Of a DNA stretch of 64,000 bases, positions 53,060 through 63,887 are shown one piece after another. The notes beneath the pieces are model-generated. The model was not told the origin of the DNA, searched no databases, and saw only the letters and a program-made list of their open reading frames with translations. Every line of letters begins with the position of its first letter. Positions within the stretch are counted from its first letter, which is position 1. Where the stretch lies: NCBI RefSeq assembly GCF_900111965.1, contig NZ_FOJT01000002.1, positions 310,001 through 374,000 on the forward strand. Direction: 5' to 3'. The position numbers and the translations under genes are program-made. The stretch comes from Flavobacterium swingsii. Lineage in GTDB: Bacteria > Bacteroidota > Bacteroidia > Flavobacteriales > Flavobacteriaceae.

Positions 53060-56000
53060 ATGTTAAAAAAATATTTATATTTTATTTTATTATTTGTAAT
53101 TAATCAATCTTTGATTGGTCAAGTTGTAGATTATCAAAAAATTATACCAATTCAAAAACCTATTTTTTCTAGCTGGTGGTTTATTTTGAGTGTTGTTGGG
53201 ATTTTATATTTACTAATAAATATTCTTTTCAGAAAATCTTCCAACTACAATAAAGATTTTGTAAAAAACTATTCGAAAATTGAATCCACAAACGAACAAC
53301 TTAGTTTATATTTTTTATTTCTAGGAATTATAATTCCAGTAATAGATTTAGTAATCGAATTTACTGGAGTTAGAGAGAGAAATACCTTAGAACTTAATCT
53401 TATTACAGGTTTCGTCTTATTACTAATATATTTTCTTAGCAAAAAATATAAAAGTGTGTATAATAATATAGCCATAATTTTCGCTGTAGTTTTTATATTT
53501 TACGGAATATCAACTATTTATAAAATAATAGTATACCCAACGAGTATCGCATCTGCAATCGAGTTTGCAATTATGTATTTCTTATCATACAATGTTTTTA
53601 GGGTTTTAAAATATTACTGGTTATTCGTTTTTTCAGTTCTAACTATAATTTGTTTATTGTATTTATTAGAATTTATTAATAAAAAAGAAGCAGTTGTTTT
53701 TTTATCTTTTTCAGTTTTAATATCGATATTAAATCATATAAGACATATTACAAACCTTAATTCAAAAGACAAGTTTCTTTTTGCTGATAACATTGTAAAT
53801 AATGGAACTTCGCTTGTTCTAGCAGTAAATAAAAAAGGAGAAGTCATCTATTGCAGCGAAAACATAAATCGTATTTTAGGCTATACCTCAGAAGAAGTTA
53901 AAGGATTTAATTTTTGGAAATTAACAGACGATAAAGAATTTACAACAATCGATTATGAAATAAGTCCAAAATTATACACTAGAAAATTAAAATGTAAAAA
54001 TGGTAATTATAAATATATTCAATGGAAAGATTCAAAATATTCAGAAGAATTATATCTAGGAATTGGTCAAGACGTAACAGAACAAATTGAAGTCGAAAAC
54101 CAATACAAAAACCTTATAGAATCTGCTTCGGATATTATTTACGAAACAGACAAATATGGCAATTTTACATTTATAAATGAATTTGCCGAAAAATTATTAG
54201 ATTATAAGATAGAAGAAGGAATAGGAAAACATTTTTCATTATTTGTACATAAAGATTATGTAGATACGGTTACAAAATTTTATATGGATTGCTCACTTAC
54301 TAATGACGAAATTCCGTATATAGAATTTCCAATAATAAAAAAAGATGGGCAAGAATTATGGGTATCACAAAAGGTTACTCTATCTAGAAATGCAAAGGGA
54401 AAAATAATTGGACATCTTGCCATTGCAAGAGATATTTCATTTATAAAAAATTTAGAATTTGAACAAAAAAATAGACAAGAAAAAATAGAGGTTTATAATA
54501 AAATCATTAATAATCTAATAGCAAACAGATACACACACGATGATTCGTTTTACGAAATTATTAATAAAATATTAAAATATGCATCTAAAGGTTCAGGAAT
54601 TAATCGGATAAGTTATTGGAATTATTTGAATGACAAAATTACGTGCGAGAGTCTATATGATTTGAATAAAAATACATTTTCAAACCCAAAAGAAATATTA
54701 AAATCAGATTGTCCTCAATTTTTTGAAGGAATTGAAAAACAAAATGTTATTGTTTCTGAAAATGTTTTTAATAATAATTATGTTCAGGAGTTTGTTAGTA
54801 ATTACAATAATCACAATATAAAATCGATGATCGATGTCGCGGTAATTGCAAACGGAGAAAAAGTTGGAGTATTATGTATGCAAAATACAGGAAAAATCAG
54901 AAAATGGGATACTGATGATGTTAGTTTTGCACGTTCTATAGCTGATATAATTTCGTTAGTTGTTGAGTCTAAAAAACGTATTGAAACGGAACAAAAATTG
55001 GCTTTGAAATCAGAAATTTTATTATCAATTGCAAAATCGACTGAAAAATTATTGAAGAGTAATAATATTCACTCAATTTTAACAGACATTTTTTCTATAG
55101 TAGCAAAATCTACAAAAGTAGACCGAATTTATTATTTTGAAAATAATCCGTTGCAAAAAACAATGAGCCAAAAAAACGAATGGGTAAATACAAATATCGA
55201 AGCTCAGATTAATAATCCAGAGTTACAAAACATGCCGCATTCTGAGAATGAACTTTTTATAAATTATCTCTCAAAAAATAAGGTTTATAATGCCGTTATT
55301 AAGGATATTAAAGATGAAAAAATAAAAAAGAGATTAGAAAAACAAAACATATTAACAATCTTAATATTCCCGATTTTTGTGAAAAATCAATTTTATGGCT
55401 CGATAGGTTTTGATGATTGCACTTACGGGCGTACTTGGTCAGAAGATGAAGTTGGGGTTTTGCAAATTTTAGCAAATAATATCTCTACAACAATCGAGCG
55501 GATAGAAAGCGAAATTTTGCTTCAAGAAAGTGAAGATAGATTTAAGTTACTGGCAAATAACATTCCAGGAACAGTCTATTTATCTGAAAATGATGATAAT
55601 TGGTCTAAAATTTTCGTTAATGATGAAATTCAAAAATTAACAGGATACCACAAAAGTGAATTTCTAAACAAAAACATCTCATTAATAGACCTTCTTCATC
55701 CAGATGATAAATCCCTTGCAATTAAGATAAATAAAGAATCAATAATTAAGAAAGAGCCTTTTCATCTAACATATAGGCTTAAAAGAAAAAATGGAGAATA
55801 TATATGGGTTGAAGAATTTGGAGATGTAATTGTAAAAGAAGGAATTGTAACCTATATAGAAGGAATTCTAATAGATATTACCGAGAAAAAAACTATTGAA
55901 TCTCAAATTAAAGCTAGAGAATTTGCAGAAGCTTCAAACAGAGCAAAATCCGAATTTTTAGCAAATATGAGTCATGAGATTCGAACTCCGCTAAATGCAA

Positions 56001-57079
56001 TTGTAGGTTTTTCAAACTTATTGCAAGACACAAAACTAGACACAAATCAGTCAGAATATATCGCAACAGTAAACCAATCGGCAAATATTTTGTTAGAAGT
56101 TGTAAATGATATTTTAGATTTTTCAAAAATTGAAACAGGAAAATTAGAACTTGATTATCAAATTGTAAACCTGTATGAGCTTGCAAATCAAATAATCGAT
56201 ATTATTCGTTTCGATTCCGAACAAAAAAATATTTCATTAAACTTAACTATAGACAAAGAAGCTCCTGAATATATTTCGATTGATGCTTTGAGAATAAAGC
56301 AAATTTTACTCAACCTATTATCTAATGCGGTAAAATTTACAAACAAAGGAAAAGTCGAATTACATATTTTAGTCGAATCAAAAACTGAAACTAACGTAAT
56401 ACTCAAGTTTTCCGTAATAGACAGTGGTATTGGGATTAAGAAAGACAACCACAAAAAAATATTCGAGCCATTTTCGCAAGAAGATAACTCGACAACTCGT
56501 AATTTTGGAGGAACAGGTTTAGGACTTACCATTTCAAATAATATTTTAGGATTAATGGGTAGTAAGTTAGAATTGAATAGTGATTTACAAAAAGGAAGCA
56601 CTTTTTTCTTCGATCTTAATCTCGCCTATTCTAAAGCCAATGAAGTAAACATAAATAATATTGAAGTAGAATACGAAGATGTAAGACAGTTCTATAAAAA
56701 TGACGTTTTTAATTTAAATAAAAAAGTATTAATCGTAGAAGATAATAAAATTAATATGTTGCTTGCTAGGACATTAGTAAAAAAAATAATGCCCAACACA
56801 GTAATTTATGAAGCCGTAAATGGTCAACTAGGAATAGATAAGTATCTGGAAGTCGAACCAGATATTATATTATTAGATATTCAAATGCCAATTTTAAATG
56901 GATATGAAACTGCTCAAAAAATAAGAAAAATAGATAAAATAATTCCAATAATTGCACTAACAGCTGGCACAATAAAAGGCGAAAAGGAAAAATGTATAGA
57001 AACAGGAATGAACGATTATATTTCGAAACCAATTATAAAAGAAGTTTTTGAAAATATATTACTGAAATGGTTACAATAA
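53060..57079 (+). CDS. Hybrid sensor histidine kinase/response regulator with PAS and GAF domains
   Basis: 1339 residues from the ATG at 53060. A signal-anchor and six or seven membrane helices fill residues 1-230. Sensory region: PAS (about 245-345), PAS (about 347-460), GAF-like (about 480-640), GAF-like (about 650-815), PAS (about 825-945). Then HisKA with SHEIRTPLNA (phosphoacceptor His972), HATPase_c with NLLSNAVKFT, DSGIGI and GGTGLGL, and a C-terminal receiver with ILLDIQMP (Asp1273). It has no DNA-binding output domain, so it must pass the phosphoryl group on to another protein. No partner regulator is nearby. Confidence 0.93.
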   Translation: MLKKYLYFILLFVINQSLIGQVVDYQKIIPIQKPIFSSWWFILSVVGILYLLINILFRKSSNYNKDFVKNYSKIESTNEQLSLYFLFLGIIIPVIDLVIEFTGVRERNTLELNLITGFVLLLIYFLSKKYKSVYNNIAIIFAVVFIFYGISTIYKIIVYPTSIASAIEFAIMYFLSYNVFRVLKYYWLFVFSVLTIICLLYLLEFINKKEAVVFLSFSVLISILNHIRHITNLNSKDKFLFADNIVNNGTSLVLAVNKKGEVIYCSENINRILGYTSEEVKGFNFWKLTDDKEFTTIDYEISPKLYTRKLKCKNGNYKYIQWKDSKYSEELYLGIGQDVTEQIEVENQYKNLIESASDIIYETDKYGNFTFINEFAEKLLDYKIEEGIGKHFSLFVHKDYVDTVTKFYMDCSLTNDEIPYIEFPIIKKDGQELWVSQKVTLSRNAKGKIIGHLAIARDISFIKNLEFEQKNRQEKIEVYNKIINNLIANRYTHDDSFYEIINKILKYASKGSGINRISYWNYLNDKITCESLYDLNKNTFSNPKEILKSDCPQFFEGIEKQNVIVSENVFNNNYVQEFVSNYNNHNIKSMIDVAVIANGEKVGVLCMQNTGKIRKWDTDDVSFARSIADIISLVVESKKRIETEQKLALKSEILLSIAKSTEKLLKSNNIHSILTDIFSIVAKSTKVDRIYYFENNPLQKTMSQKNEWVNTNIEAQINNPELQNMPHSENELFINYLSKNKVYNAVIKDIKDEKIKKRLEKQNILTILIFPIFVKNQFYGSIGFDDCTYGRTWSEDEVGVLQILANNISTTIERIESEILLQESEDRFKLLANNIPGTVYLSENDDNWSKIFVNDEIQKLTGYHKSEFLNKNISLIDLLHPDDKSLAIKINKESIIKKEPFHLTYRLKRKNGEYIWVEEFGDVIVKEGIVTYIEGILIDITEKKTIESQIKAREFAEASNRAKSEFLANMSHEIRTPLNAIVGFSNLLQDTKLDTNQSEYIATVNQSANILLEVVNDILDFSKIETGKLELDYQIVNLYELANQIIDIIRFDSEQKNISLNLTIDKEAPEYISIDALRIKQILLNLLSNAVKFTNKGKVELHILVESKTETNVILKFSVIDSGIGIKKDNHKKIFEPFSQEDNSTTRNFGGTGLGLTISNNILGLMGSKLELNSDLQKGSTFFFDLNLAYSKANEVNINNIEVEYEDVRQFYKNDVFNLNKKVLIVEDNKINMLLARTLVKKIMPNTVIYEAVNGQLGIDKYLEVEPDIILLDIQMPILNGYETAQKIRKIDKIIPIIALTAGTIKGEKEKCIETGMNDYISKPIIKEVFENILLKWLQ

Positions 57080-57090
57080 AAAGGAAAAAG

Positions 57091-57098
57091 TATATTTG
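57091..57098 (+). promoter_or_regulatory. -7 promoter box (TATATTTG) of the zinc metallopeptidase gene
   Basis: TATATTTG matches TAnnTTTG and lies 24 bases before the ATG at 57123, just past the kinase stop. Confidence 0.55.
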
Positions 57099-57122
57099 TA
57101 TAAATGTTTTAAAATTTAAATT

Positions 57123-57977
57123 ATGAAATGGATAGGAAGACGTCAAAGTGAAAACGTTGAAGATAGAAGAGGAATGTCAACAGGTGGTAAAGCAGTTGTG
57201 GGTGGCGGAGCATTAGGAATTATTATTTTGTTACTTAATCTTTTTGGTGGTGAAAATGCACAAATGCTTACACCAATGTTAGAGCAGATGAATCAGCAAC
57301 AAACCACTACACAATCTGATTCGAGAGAATTGACTCAAGAAGAACAAGAAGTTGGTGGATTTGTAAAAACCGTTTTTGCCGATACCGAAGATATTTGGGC
57401 ACAAATATTTAGCGAAAATAATATAGAATACCGTCAGCCAAAAATGATATTATTTACCGATGCAGTCGAAACTGCTTGTGGTAGTGCTTCAGCAGCATCA
57501 GGACCATTTTATTGTCCAGGAGACGAAAAAGTATATATGGATTTGGCTTTCTTCCAAGAACTTCAAACACGTTTTGGTGCAAAAGGCGGAGATTTTGCCA
57601 TTGCTTATGTTATTGCTCACGAAGTTGGGCATCATATTCAAACCGTTTTAGGAACATCTAATAAAGTAAGACAATTACAGCAAAGTAGGAGTGAAGTAGA
57701 AGCTAATAAATTATCGGTAGCTTTAGAGCTTCAAGCTGATTTTTATGCAGGACTTTGGGCAAAATACAACCAGCAAAATCTTGATATGGACGATCTTGAC
57801 GAAGCATTAAGCGCGGCACAAGCTGTAGGTGATGATGCTATTCAGAGCAGAACACAAGGACAGGTTGTTCCTGAATCGTTTACACATGGTACATCTGAAC
57901 AACGCAAATATTGGTTTATGAAAGGTTACACTACTGGCGATATTCGCCAAGGAGATACTTTTGCAGAAATGAATTAG
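57123..57977 (+). CDS. Neutral zinc metallopeptidase family protein (YpfJ/KPN_02809 type)
   Basis: 284 residues. The N-terminal MKWIGRRQSENVEDRRG and GGKAVVGGGALGIIILLLNLFGG (one membrane helix) match the family. The peptidase core has HEVGHHIQTVLG (His166, Glu167, His170) and LELQADFYAGLWA, plus EAVGDDAIQ-like end. The family is a predicted membrane-anchored zinc protease with unknown substrate. Own promoter; converges with the next gene. Confidence 0.93.
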   Translation: MKWIGRRQSENVEDRRGMSTGGKAVVGGGALGIIILLLNLFGGENAQMLTPMLEQMNQQQTTTQSDSRELTQEEQEVGGFVKTVFADTEDIWAQIFSENNIEYRQPKMILFTDAVETACGSASAASGPFYCPGDEKVYMDLAFFQELQTRFGAKGGDFAIAYVIAHEVGHHIQTVLGTSNKVRQLQQSRSEVEANKLSVALELQADFYAGLWAKYNQQNLDMDDLDEALSAAQAVGDDAIQSRTQGQVVPESFTHGTSEQRKYWFMKGYTTGDIRQGDTFAEMN

Positions 57978-57984
57978 TTAGTAA

Positions 57985-58995
57985 TTATTTTGAAACCTCT
58001 GTTAGTAGTAGTTTTTTTCTTTTTATATATTCATAAATGTATAAAATCAAAGGAAATAATACAAATACAAGCCAAATAGCAGTGTGTCTTGGTAAAATTT
58101 GGTACTTATAGTTCAAATAAAATATTGTAGAAGTAAATAAAATACAAAATATAGAATTTAAAATACTGATTTGTTCTTCAGAATATCTTTTTATATGTTG
58201 ATTTTTTAATTCTTTAAGCTCTCTATAATATCTGGCATTAAAAAAACTTTGTTTTCCTGGTAAAAATCCAATTAACATAAACATATTTTGAATAATATAT
58301 ACACTTGAAATTCCAAGTAGAAAATATTGAATTCCAATCCAAATTCCATTTATTATATTGCTCGTATTTTCAATATCATCATTTTGATAAACTCTATAAA
58401 TGTTGTCTAATGCAAATAAAACAAGTATTATTGAACTCCAAGTACTTAATATTAATCTGTTAGTTCTTGTTAATTCAATATGTGTAAATGCATGAATTAT
58501 TGAAAATATAGCAAACAGTAAACCAATAATCATAATTGCAATCATGAATTTATTTTCAGTATTTAAAAATCCATAATCTATAACCCAATATATAATTGCT
58601 ACTGATTTCATAAGCGTAATTCCTTCGGTTAGTTTTGGAATTATTTTATCTTCATTCATTGCAATTGTTATAATTATGAAAATTAGTATGAAAGTATATG
58701 GCCACATTTCTATGTGATTTTCGAAGTCGTATATTCTTTCTCTTTTTCCCGGCAGGAATGCCAAAAAACTAAAAACAAATGAGCCAAGAGCAGAATATAA
58801 AACGGTAGACCATTTCTCAGTTATACGTTTGCTTTCATATATTACTCCTGCAATTAATGCTACGACACTAATTGGTATTAATCTTCCTTCTGAATTGTTT
58901 ATTCTGTAACCTATATAAGTTAAAAAGATTAGAATAAATCCTCCAATAACTATCATATAGTTTTCTAACTTAAATCCTTTTTTGGCTTTGGGCAT
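57985..58995 (-). CDS. Hypothetical polytopic membrane protein
   Basis: 336 residues, about ten or eleven hydrophobic segments spread over the whole length. The sequence FLPGKRE (about residue 80) has a counterpart FLPGKQS (about 245), each preceded by a hydrophobic helix, hinting at an internal duplication of two five-helix units. No known family is recognised. It ends 7 bases from the converging zinc metallopeptidase gene, with no visible terminator between. Confidence 0.65.
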   Translation of the reverse strand: MPKAKKGFKLENYMIVIGGFILIFLTYIGYRINNSEGRLIPISVVALIAGVIYESKRITEKWSTVLYSALGSFVFSFLAFLPGKRERIYDFENHIEMWPYTFILIFIIITIAMNEDKIIPKLTEGITLMKSVAIIYWVIDYGFLNTENKFMIAIMIIGLLFAIFSIIHAFTHIELTRTNRLILSTWSSIILVLFALDNIYRVYQNDDIENTSNIINGIWIGIQYFLLGISSVYIIQNMFMLIGFLPGKQSFFNARYYRELKELKNQHIKRYSEEQISILNSIFCILFTSTIFYLNYKYQILPRHTAIWLVFVLFPLILYIYEYIKRKKLLLTEVSK

Positions 58996-59065
58996 TTTTA
59001 TTGTTTATTTTTTTATCAATTTTTAGTGTTGTATGAAAATTATTACCAACTATCTCATTGTCAAA

Positions 59066-59569
59066 CTAAACCAACGATTTATGAATTCTTCGCTTGTGTT
59101 TCGTTTGTTTTAAATTTTCGTTTCCAGAAATAACACTAATATTTCCGTCTATTTCAAACATGGCTAATTTTACTTCATTATAATGTTCAACACCATGTTC
59201 GCGAATGGCTTCTTCGAGTTCGTCGGAAGTAATTCCCAATCGAGCAAGCGTTTCGAATTCGGTTTTTCCGTTGTGAATTAAAATTTCGGGTTTGTCTTGT
59301 ACTAAATCTTTAATAAAGGAAGATTTTAGCATTACTTTTTTAAAAATAAAATTGATGCAAAACAATGCAAAAGCAGCTATGATTCCGCCCACAAGTGATG
59401 TGTTAGCACCAACCATAGCGTTTTGTACGGCGTTGCTTATGAGTAAAATAAGAATGACATCGGCAGTGTTGAGTTGGGATAATTCTTTTTTGCCAAATAT
59501 TCTCAAAGCGATTAGCATAAAAAAATATACAGAAACACTTCGTATGATTATTTCAAGATATTCATTCAT
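59066..59569 (-). CDS. DUF421 (YetF-like) membrane protein
   Basis: 167 residues. Three membrane segments (about 5-22, 35-50, 57-77) precede a soluble domain with KPEILIHNGKTEFETLARLGITSDELEEAIREHGV, typical of DUF421/YetF. The domain ends with FEIDGNISVISG. Function unknown; family members are widely distributed. It follows the RimK-type gene by 12 bases on the same strand and is probably co-transcribed. Confidence 0.9.
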   Translation of the reverse strand: MNEYLEIIIRSVSVYFFMLIALRIFGKKELSQLNTADVILILLISNAVQNAMVGANTSLVGGIIAAFALFCINFIFKKVMLKSSFIKDLVQDKPEILIHNGKTEFETLARLGITSDELEEAIREHGVEHYNEVKLAMFEIDGNISVISGNENLKQTKHKRRIHKSLV

Positions 59570-59581
59570 TTAAAAAAAAAA

Positions 59582-60955
59582 TTAATGTTTCGTTTTAAAA
59601 TTTTTCTCAATCGCTAAAATCATTTCACCAGCAATATCTTTGTGCGTTGCACCTTCAATTCCTTCTAGTCCGGGCGATGAATTTACTTCTAATAATAATG
59701 GTCCTTTCGATGAACGAATAATATCTACACCGGCCACTTTAAGATCCATGGCTTTTGCAGCTTTTATTGCAATTTTCTTTTCTTCTGCGGTTGGTTTTAT
59801 TACCGATGCCGTTCCGCCCAAATGAATATTGGCACGAAATTCTCCGGCCAAAGCCTCACGCTGTATTGTAGCTACAACTTTACCATCTACAACAAATAAT
59901 CGCAAATCTTTACCGTTGGCTTCTTTGATGAATTCTTGTACTAATATATTAACATTCAAACTCTTGAAAGCATTTATAACCGATTCGGCCGCTTTTTTTG
60001 TTTCTGCTAAAACGACACCTTTTCCTTGCGTTCCTTCTAATAATTTTACGATAAGTGGCGAACCACCAACCATTTTTATCAAATCGTCAGTATCTAAAGG
60101 GGAATTTGCAAAGCCTGTAGTTGGAATATCAATTCCGTGATTTAACAGCAATTGCAACGAATATAATTTGTCGCGAGATTGTGTTATTGCCGCCGATGAG
60201 TTTAAACAAAAAACTTTCAAAGCTTCAAATTGTCTGGTTAGCGCGCAACCATAAAAAGTAATACTTGGACGAATTCTAGGAATTACAGCATCAAAATTGT
60301 CTAATACTTTTCCACCACGATAATGAATTTCGGGATTGGTAGCGTCGAGTTTCATATAACATTCTTTAATATTCAAAAAATGCATTTCGTGTCCTCGCAT
60401 GGCACCAGCTTCCATAATACGTTTGTTGCTATATAACTCAGGATTACTGGCAAGAAGCCCAATTTTTAGTCCTTTTTTTACTTCATCAGAATTTTGATAA
60501 AATGTTTTTATCGATTCTAAAGTGGGTTGTCCTAATAAATATTTTTGTTCAGGATCAACTAAAACTCTTCCACTCATGGCTTCACGACCCAAAAGCATAC
60601 GGAAACCCATCGAATCTCGATTGGTCAATGTCATTTCTATTTTCCAAGTTGCCTCTCCAATTTTTAGTTCTGTTTGTATCACAAAGCGTTGTTCGCGATA
60701 ACCGCTAGAGCTTTTTACAACACGTTTATCTATTAGTTTTGCTTCGCAATGTTTAACAGTTTTGGTGTTGTTTTGAATTGGATTGATATCAAATTTGACC
60801 CAATTCTCGTTGTCACGAATAAAAGGCGCAATATTTACTGCGTGCAATGCCGATGTTTTTGCACCTGAATCTACACGGGCTTTGATAACTGGAATATTTA
60901 AATCTGGAAATGAACACCATTCTTCGCTTCCTAGAATTAGTTTTTGTGCTAACAT
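59582..60955 (-). CDS. rimK: RimK-type ATP-grasp ligase with N-terminal retropepsin-like domain
   Basis: 457 residues. The first 150 residues form a RimB-like (ATP-dependent zinc protease/retropepsin) domain with the aspartic-type loop [13 protein letters not shown] and [13 protein letters not shown]. Residues about 160-455 are the ATP-grasp ligase with [20 protein letters not shown] and [15 protein letters not shown]. RimK adds glutamates to the C-terminus of ribosomal protein S6; RimB-type partners modulate or hydrolyse in related systems. Here both are one polypeptide. Downstream is DUF421. Confidence 0.9.
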   Translation of the reverse strand: MLAQKLILGSEEWCSFPDLNIPVIKARVDSGAKTSALHAVNIAPFIRDNENWVKFDINPIQNNTKTVKHCEAKLIDKRVVKSSSGYREQRFVIQTELKIGEATWKIEMTLTNRDSMGFRMLLGREAMSGRVLVDPEQKYLLGQPTLESIKTFYQNSDEVKKGLKIGLLASNPELYSNKRIMEAGAMRGHEMHFLNIKECYMKLDATNPEIHYRGGKVLDNFDAVIPRIRPSITFYGCALTRQFEALKVFCLNSSAAITQSRDKLYSLQLLLNHGIDIPTTGFANSPLDTDDLIKMVGGSPLIVKLLEGTQGKGVVLAETKKAAESVINAFKSLNVNILVQEFIKEANGKDLRLFVVDGKVVATIQREALAGEFRANIHLGGTASVIKPTAEEKKIAIKAAKAMDLKVAGVDIIRSSKGPLLLEVNSSPGLEGIEGATHKDIAGEMILAIEKNFKTKH

Positions 60956-60977
60956 ATTATGGGATATTTTAATAAAT

Positions 60978-60985
60978 CAAAAGTA
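60978..60985 (-). promoter_or_regulatory. -7 promoter box (TACTTTTG) of rimK
   Basis: On the minus strand TACTTTTG fits TAnnTTTG and lies 22 bases before the ATG at 60955. Confidence 0.5.
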
Positions 60986-61021
60986 GATATTTGAATTAAT
61001 AAAAGTGTAGTTTTTTAAAAT

Positions 61022-61053
61022 AAAAAAACCATCTAATCCTAAGAAAAGATGGT
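61022..61053 (-). terminator. Hairpin terminator after clpC
   Basis: On the minus strand ACCATCT pairs with AGATGGT around a 12-base loop and is followed by a run of seven T, 21 bases after the clpC stop. Confidence 0.78.
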
Positions 61054-61074
61054 CTGAATGTATTGTGAAAAAAA

Positions 61075-63630
61075 TTAACTTGTTGGTTCTTCAGTTTTTT
61101 TCTGAATCGTAACTTTTAGTTCAGTTTCTCCTTCTATAAAGTCCATAAAAATCTCGTCGCCAGAAGCAATTTTTGAGGTGATAATTTCCTCAGCAAGAAC
61201 ATCTTCTACATATTTCTGAATGGCTCTTTTTAGTGGTCTAGCACCAAATTGTCTATCGAATCCTTTTTCGGCAACATAAGCTTTTGCTTTGTCTGACAAA
61301 GAAAGTGAGTACCCCAATTCTTTAACTCGAGCGTATAATTTGTTTAATTCAATTTCGATAATCGAATTAATATCTTCTTTTTCTAAAGCATTAAATACAA
61401 TTACATCGTCAATTCTGTTAAGAAATTCTGGTGCAAATGTTTTCTTCAAGGCATTTTCGATAATACTTTTCGAGTTATCATCTGCTTGCGAAACTTTGGC
61501 AGCAGTTCCAAAACCAACTCCTTGACCAAAATCTTTTAATTGACGCGCTCCAACATTAGATGTCATGATGATAATTGTATTTTTGAAATCGATTTTTCGA
61601 CCCAAACTATCGGTCATGTAACCATCGTCAAGAACTTGTAACATCATATTGAAAACATCTGGGTGTGCTTTCTCAATTTCGTCTAATAAAACGACACAAT
61701 ATGGTTTTCTACGAACTTTTTCTGTTAATTGTCCGCCTTCTTCATAACCAACATATCCTGGAGGCGCTCCAACTAGACGAGAAATAGCGAATTTTTCCAT
61801 ATATTCACTCATGTCGATACGAACTAACGCATCTTCAGAATCGAATAATTCTTTGGCTAAAACTTTTGCCAATTGTGTCTTTCCAACACCAGTTTGTCCA
61901 AGGAAAATAAAGGAACCAATTGGTCGGTTTGGATCTTTCAATCCTGCACGATTTCTTTGTATAGAACGAGCAATTTTTAGTACCGCTTCGTTTTGTCCAA
62001 TTACTTTATTTTGAATAAGTTCTGGTAAGTGAGCTAATTTATTACTTTCGGTTTGAGCAATACGATTTACAGGAATTCCTGTCATCATCGAAACCACATC
62101 GGCAACATTATCTTCCGATACTACAATTTTATTGTTTTTAGCATCATCATCCCATTCTTCTTGCGCAATGGCTAAGTCTTTTTCTAATTTTTTCTCATCA
62201 TCACGAAGCTTGGCTGCTTCCTCATATTTTTGTCTTTTTACAACCGAATTTTTAAGTTCACGAACCTCTTCTAATTGACGTTCTAATTCAAGAATTTTTT
62301 TAGGAACATCAATGTTTGTAATGTGCACACGAGAACCAGCTTCATCAAGAGCATCAATCGCTTTGTCTGGTAAGAATCGTTCAGACATGTATCTATCAGT
62401 CAATTTTACACAAGCTTCAATGGCTTCGTCGGTGTACGTTACATTGTGATGGTCTTCGTATTTGTCTTTAATATTATGTAAGATGGTAATAGTTTCTTCA
62501 ACAGAAGTTGGTTCGACAATTACTTTCTGAAAACGTCTTTCTAAAGCGCCGTCTTTTTCTATATATTGACGGTATTCGTCGAGTGTTGTGGCACCAATAC
62601 ATTGTATTTCTCCTCGGGCTAAAGCTGGTTTAAACATGTTAGAAGCATCTAGCGAACCTGTTGCTCCGCCAGCGCCAACTATGGTATGAATTTCATCGAT
62701 AAAAAGGATAATGTCATCGTTTTTCTCTAATTCATTCATCACAGCTTTCATACGTTCTTCAAACTGTCCTCGGTATTTTGTACCAGCCACAAGACTAGCT
62801 AGATCTAGAGTAACTACACGTTTTCCGAATAAAATTCTAGACACTTTTTTTTGTATAATTCTTAATGCCAAACCTTCTGCAATAGCCGATTTACCAACAC
62901 CAGGCTCACCTATAAGTAATGGGTTGTTCTTTTTTCTTCGACTTAAAATTTGAGAAACACGTTCTATTTCTTTTTCACGTCCTACTACAGGATCAAGTTT
63001 GCCTTCTTCGGCCATTTCGGTTAAATCTCTACCAAAATTATCTAATACAGGAGTTTTAGACTTCTTATTCGATTTGTTGGCAGGATTGTTAAAACTATCT
63101 CCTTTTAGACTGTCATCTTGTCCTGAATCATCTCCATAAGAAGATTCATTTTTCGGTAAGTTGTCTTGAAAATCTTCTTCGTTATTTGTTGGTGTCATAT
63201 TCAAATATTGTTCTTTGGCTGTATCGTAGTCAATTTGTAATTTATTAAGTAATTTTGTCGTTGGGTCATTCTCGTTACGCAAAATACATAACAATAAATG
63301 TGCAGTACTTATCGAAGTAGCCTGAAAAACTTTAGCTTCTAAGAAAGTAGTTTTCAAAGCTCTTTCGGCCTGTCTTGTAAGATGCAAGTTTTTCTTATCG
63401 TTACTCACAATTACGTTTGGATTGGCAGGACTTAGTATTTCGACTTTTCTACGCAAATGATCTAAATCGATAGAAAGATTATTTAATATAGAAATCGCTG
63501 TACCATTTCCGTCACGTAAAATACCTAACATTAAATGCTCGGTACCAATAAAATCGTGACCCAAACGCAAGGCTTCTTCCTTACTATAAGTAATTACATC
63601 TTTGACTCTTGGTGAAAAATTATCATCCAT
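61075..63630 (-). CDS. clpC: ATP-dependent Clp protease ATP-binding subunit ClpC
   Basis: 851 residues with a complete class-1 Clp layout: two Clp-N repeats (about 1-150, [33 protein letters not shown]), AAA+ module 1 with Walker [10 protein letters not shown] (about 240), a UvrB-like middle region (about 430-480), AAA+ module 2 with GQTGVGKT (about 575) and a C-terminal D2-small domain. The LGF-type ClpP-binding loop is not confidently placed. It unfolds substrates for ClpP. It is transcribed divergently from gyrA; the 257-base spacer holds no gene. Confidence 0.95.
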   Translation of the reverse strand: MDDNFSPRVKDVITYSKEEALRLGHDFIGTEHLMLGILRDGNGTAISILNNLSIDLDHLRRKVEILSPANPNVIVSNDKKNLHLTRQAERALKTTFLEAKVFQATSISTAHLLLCILRNENDPTTKLLNKLQIDYDTAKEQYLNMTPTNNEEDFQDNLPKNESSYGDDSGQDDSLKGDSFNNPANKSNKKSKTPVLDNFGRDLTEMAEEGKLDPVVGREKEIERVSQILSRRKKNNPLLIGEPGVGKSAIAEGLALRIIQKKVSRILFGKRVVTLDLASLVAGTKYRGQFEERMKAVMNELEKNDDIILFIDEIHTIVGAGGATGSLDASNMFKPALARGEIQCIGATTLDEYRQYIEKDGALERRFQKVIVEPTSVEETITILHNIKDKYEDHHNVTYTDEAIEACVKLTDRYMSERFLPDKAIDALDEAGSRVHITNIDVPKKILELERQLEEVRELKNSVVKRQKYEEAAKLRDDEKKLEKDLAIAQEEWDDDAKNNKIVVSEDNVADVVSMMTGIPVNRIAQTESNKLAHLPELIQNKVIGQNEAVLKIARSIQRNRAGLKDPNRPIGSFIFLGQTGVGKTQLAKVLAKELFDSEDALVRIDMSEYMEKFAISRLVGAPPGYVGYEEGGQLTEKVRRKPYCVVLLDEIEKAHPDVFNMMLQVLDDGYMTDSLGRKIDFKNTIIIMTSNVGARQLKDFGQGVGFGTAAKVSQADDNSKSIIENALKKTFAPEFLNRIDDVIVFNALEKEDINSIIEIELNKLYARVKELGYSLSLSDKAKAYVAEKGFDRQFGARPLKRAIQKYVEDVLAEEIITSKIASGDEIFMDFIEGETELKVTIQKKTEEPTS

Positions 63631-63887
63631 AATTATATCTTGTTAATGTAAATTTAGTGATTTATCAATAGAAATGCAAAAATCGTTCCGCATCAAATGT
63701 ACTGACAGCTAATTGACAAAAAAATATTCAAAAACAAGTGTTAAAATATAGATTATTTATTAACCAAAACAACCTTTGATATTGTTAATAAAAAGAAGAA
63801 AAATCTATTTATTAGTATGTAAAAAATAATCGAGAAAGCTTATATTAGCAAGATTTTTAAAATTACATAATTAAACATAAATATAGT

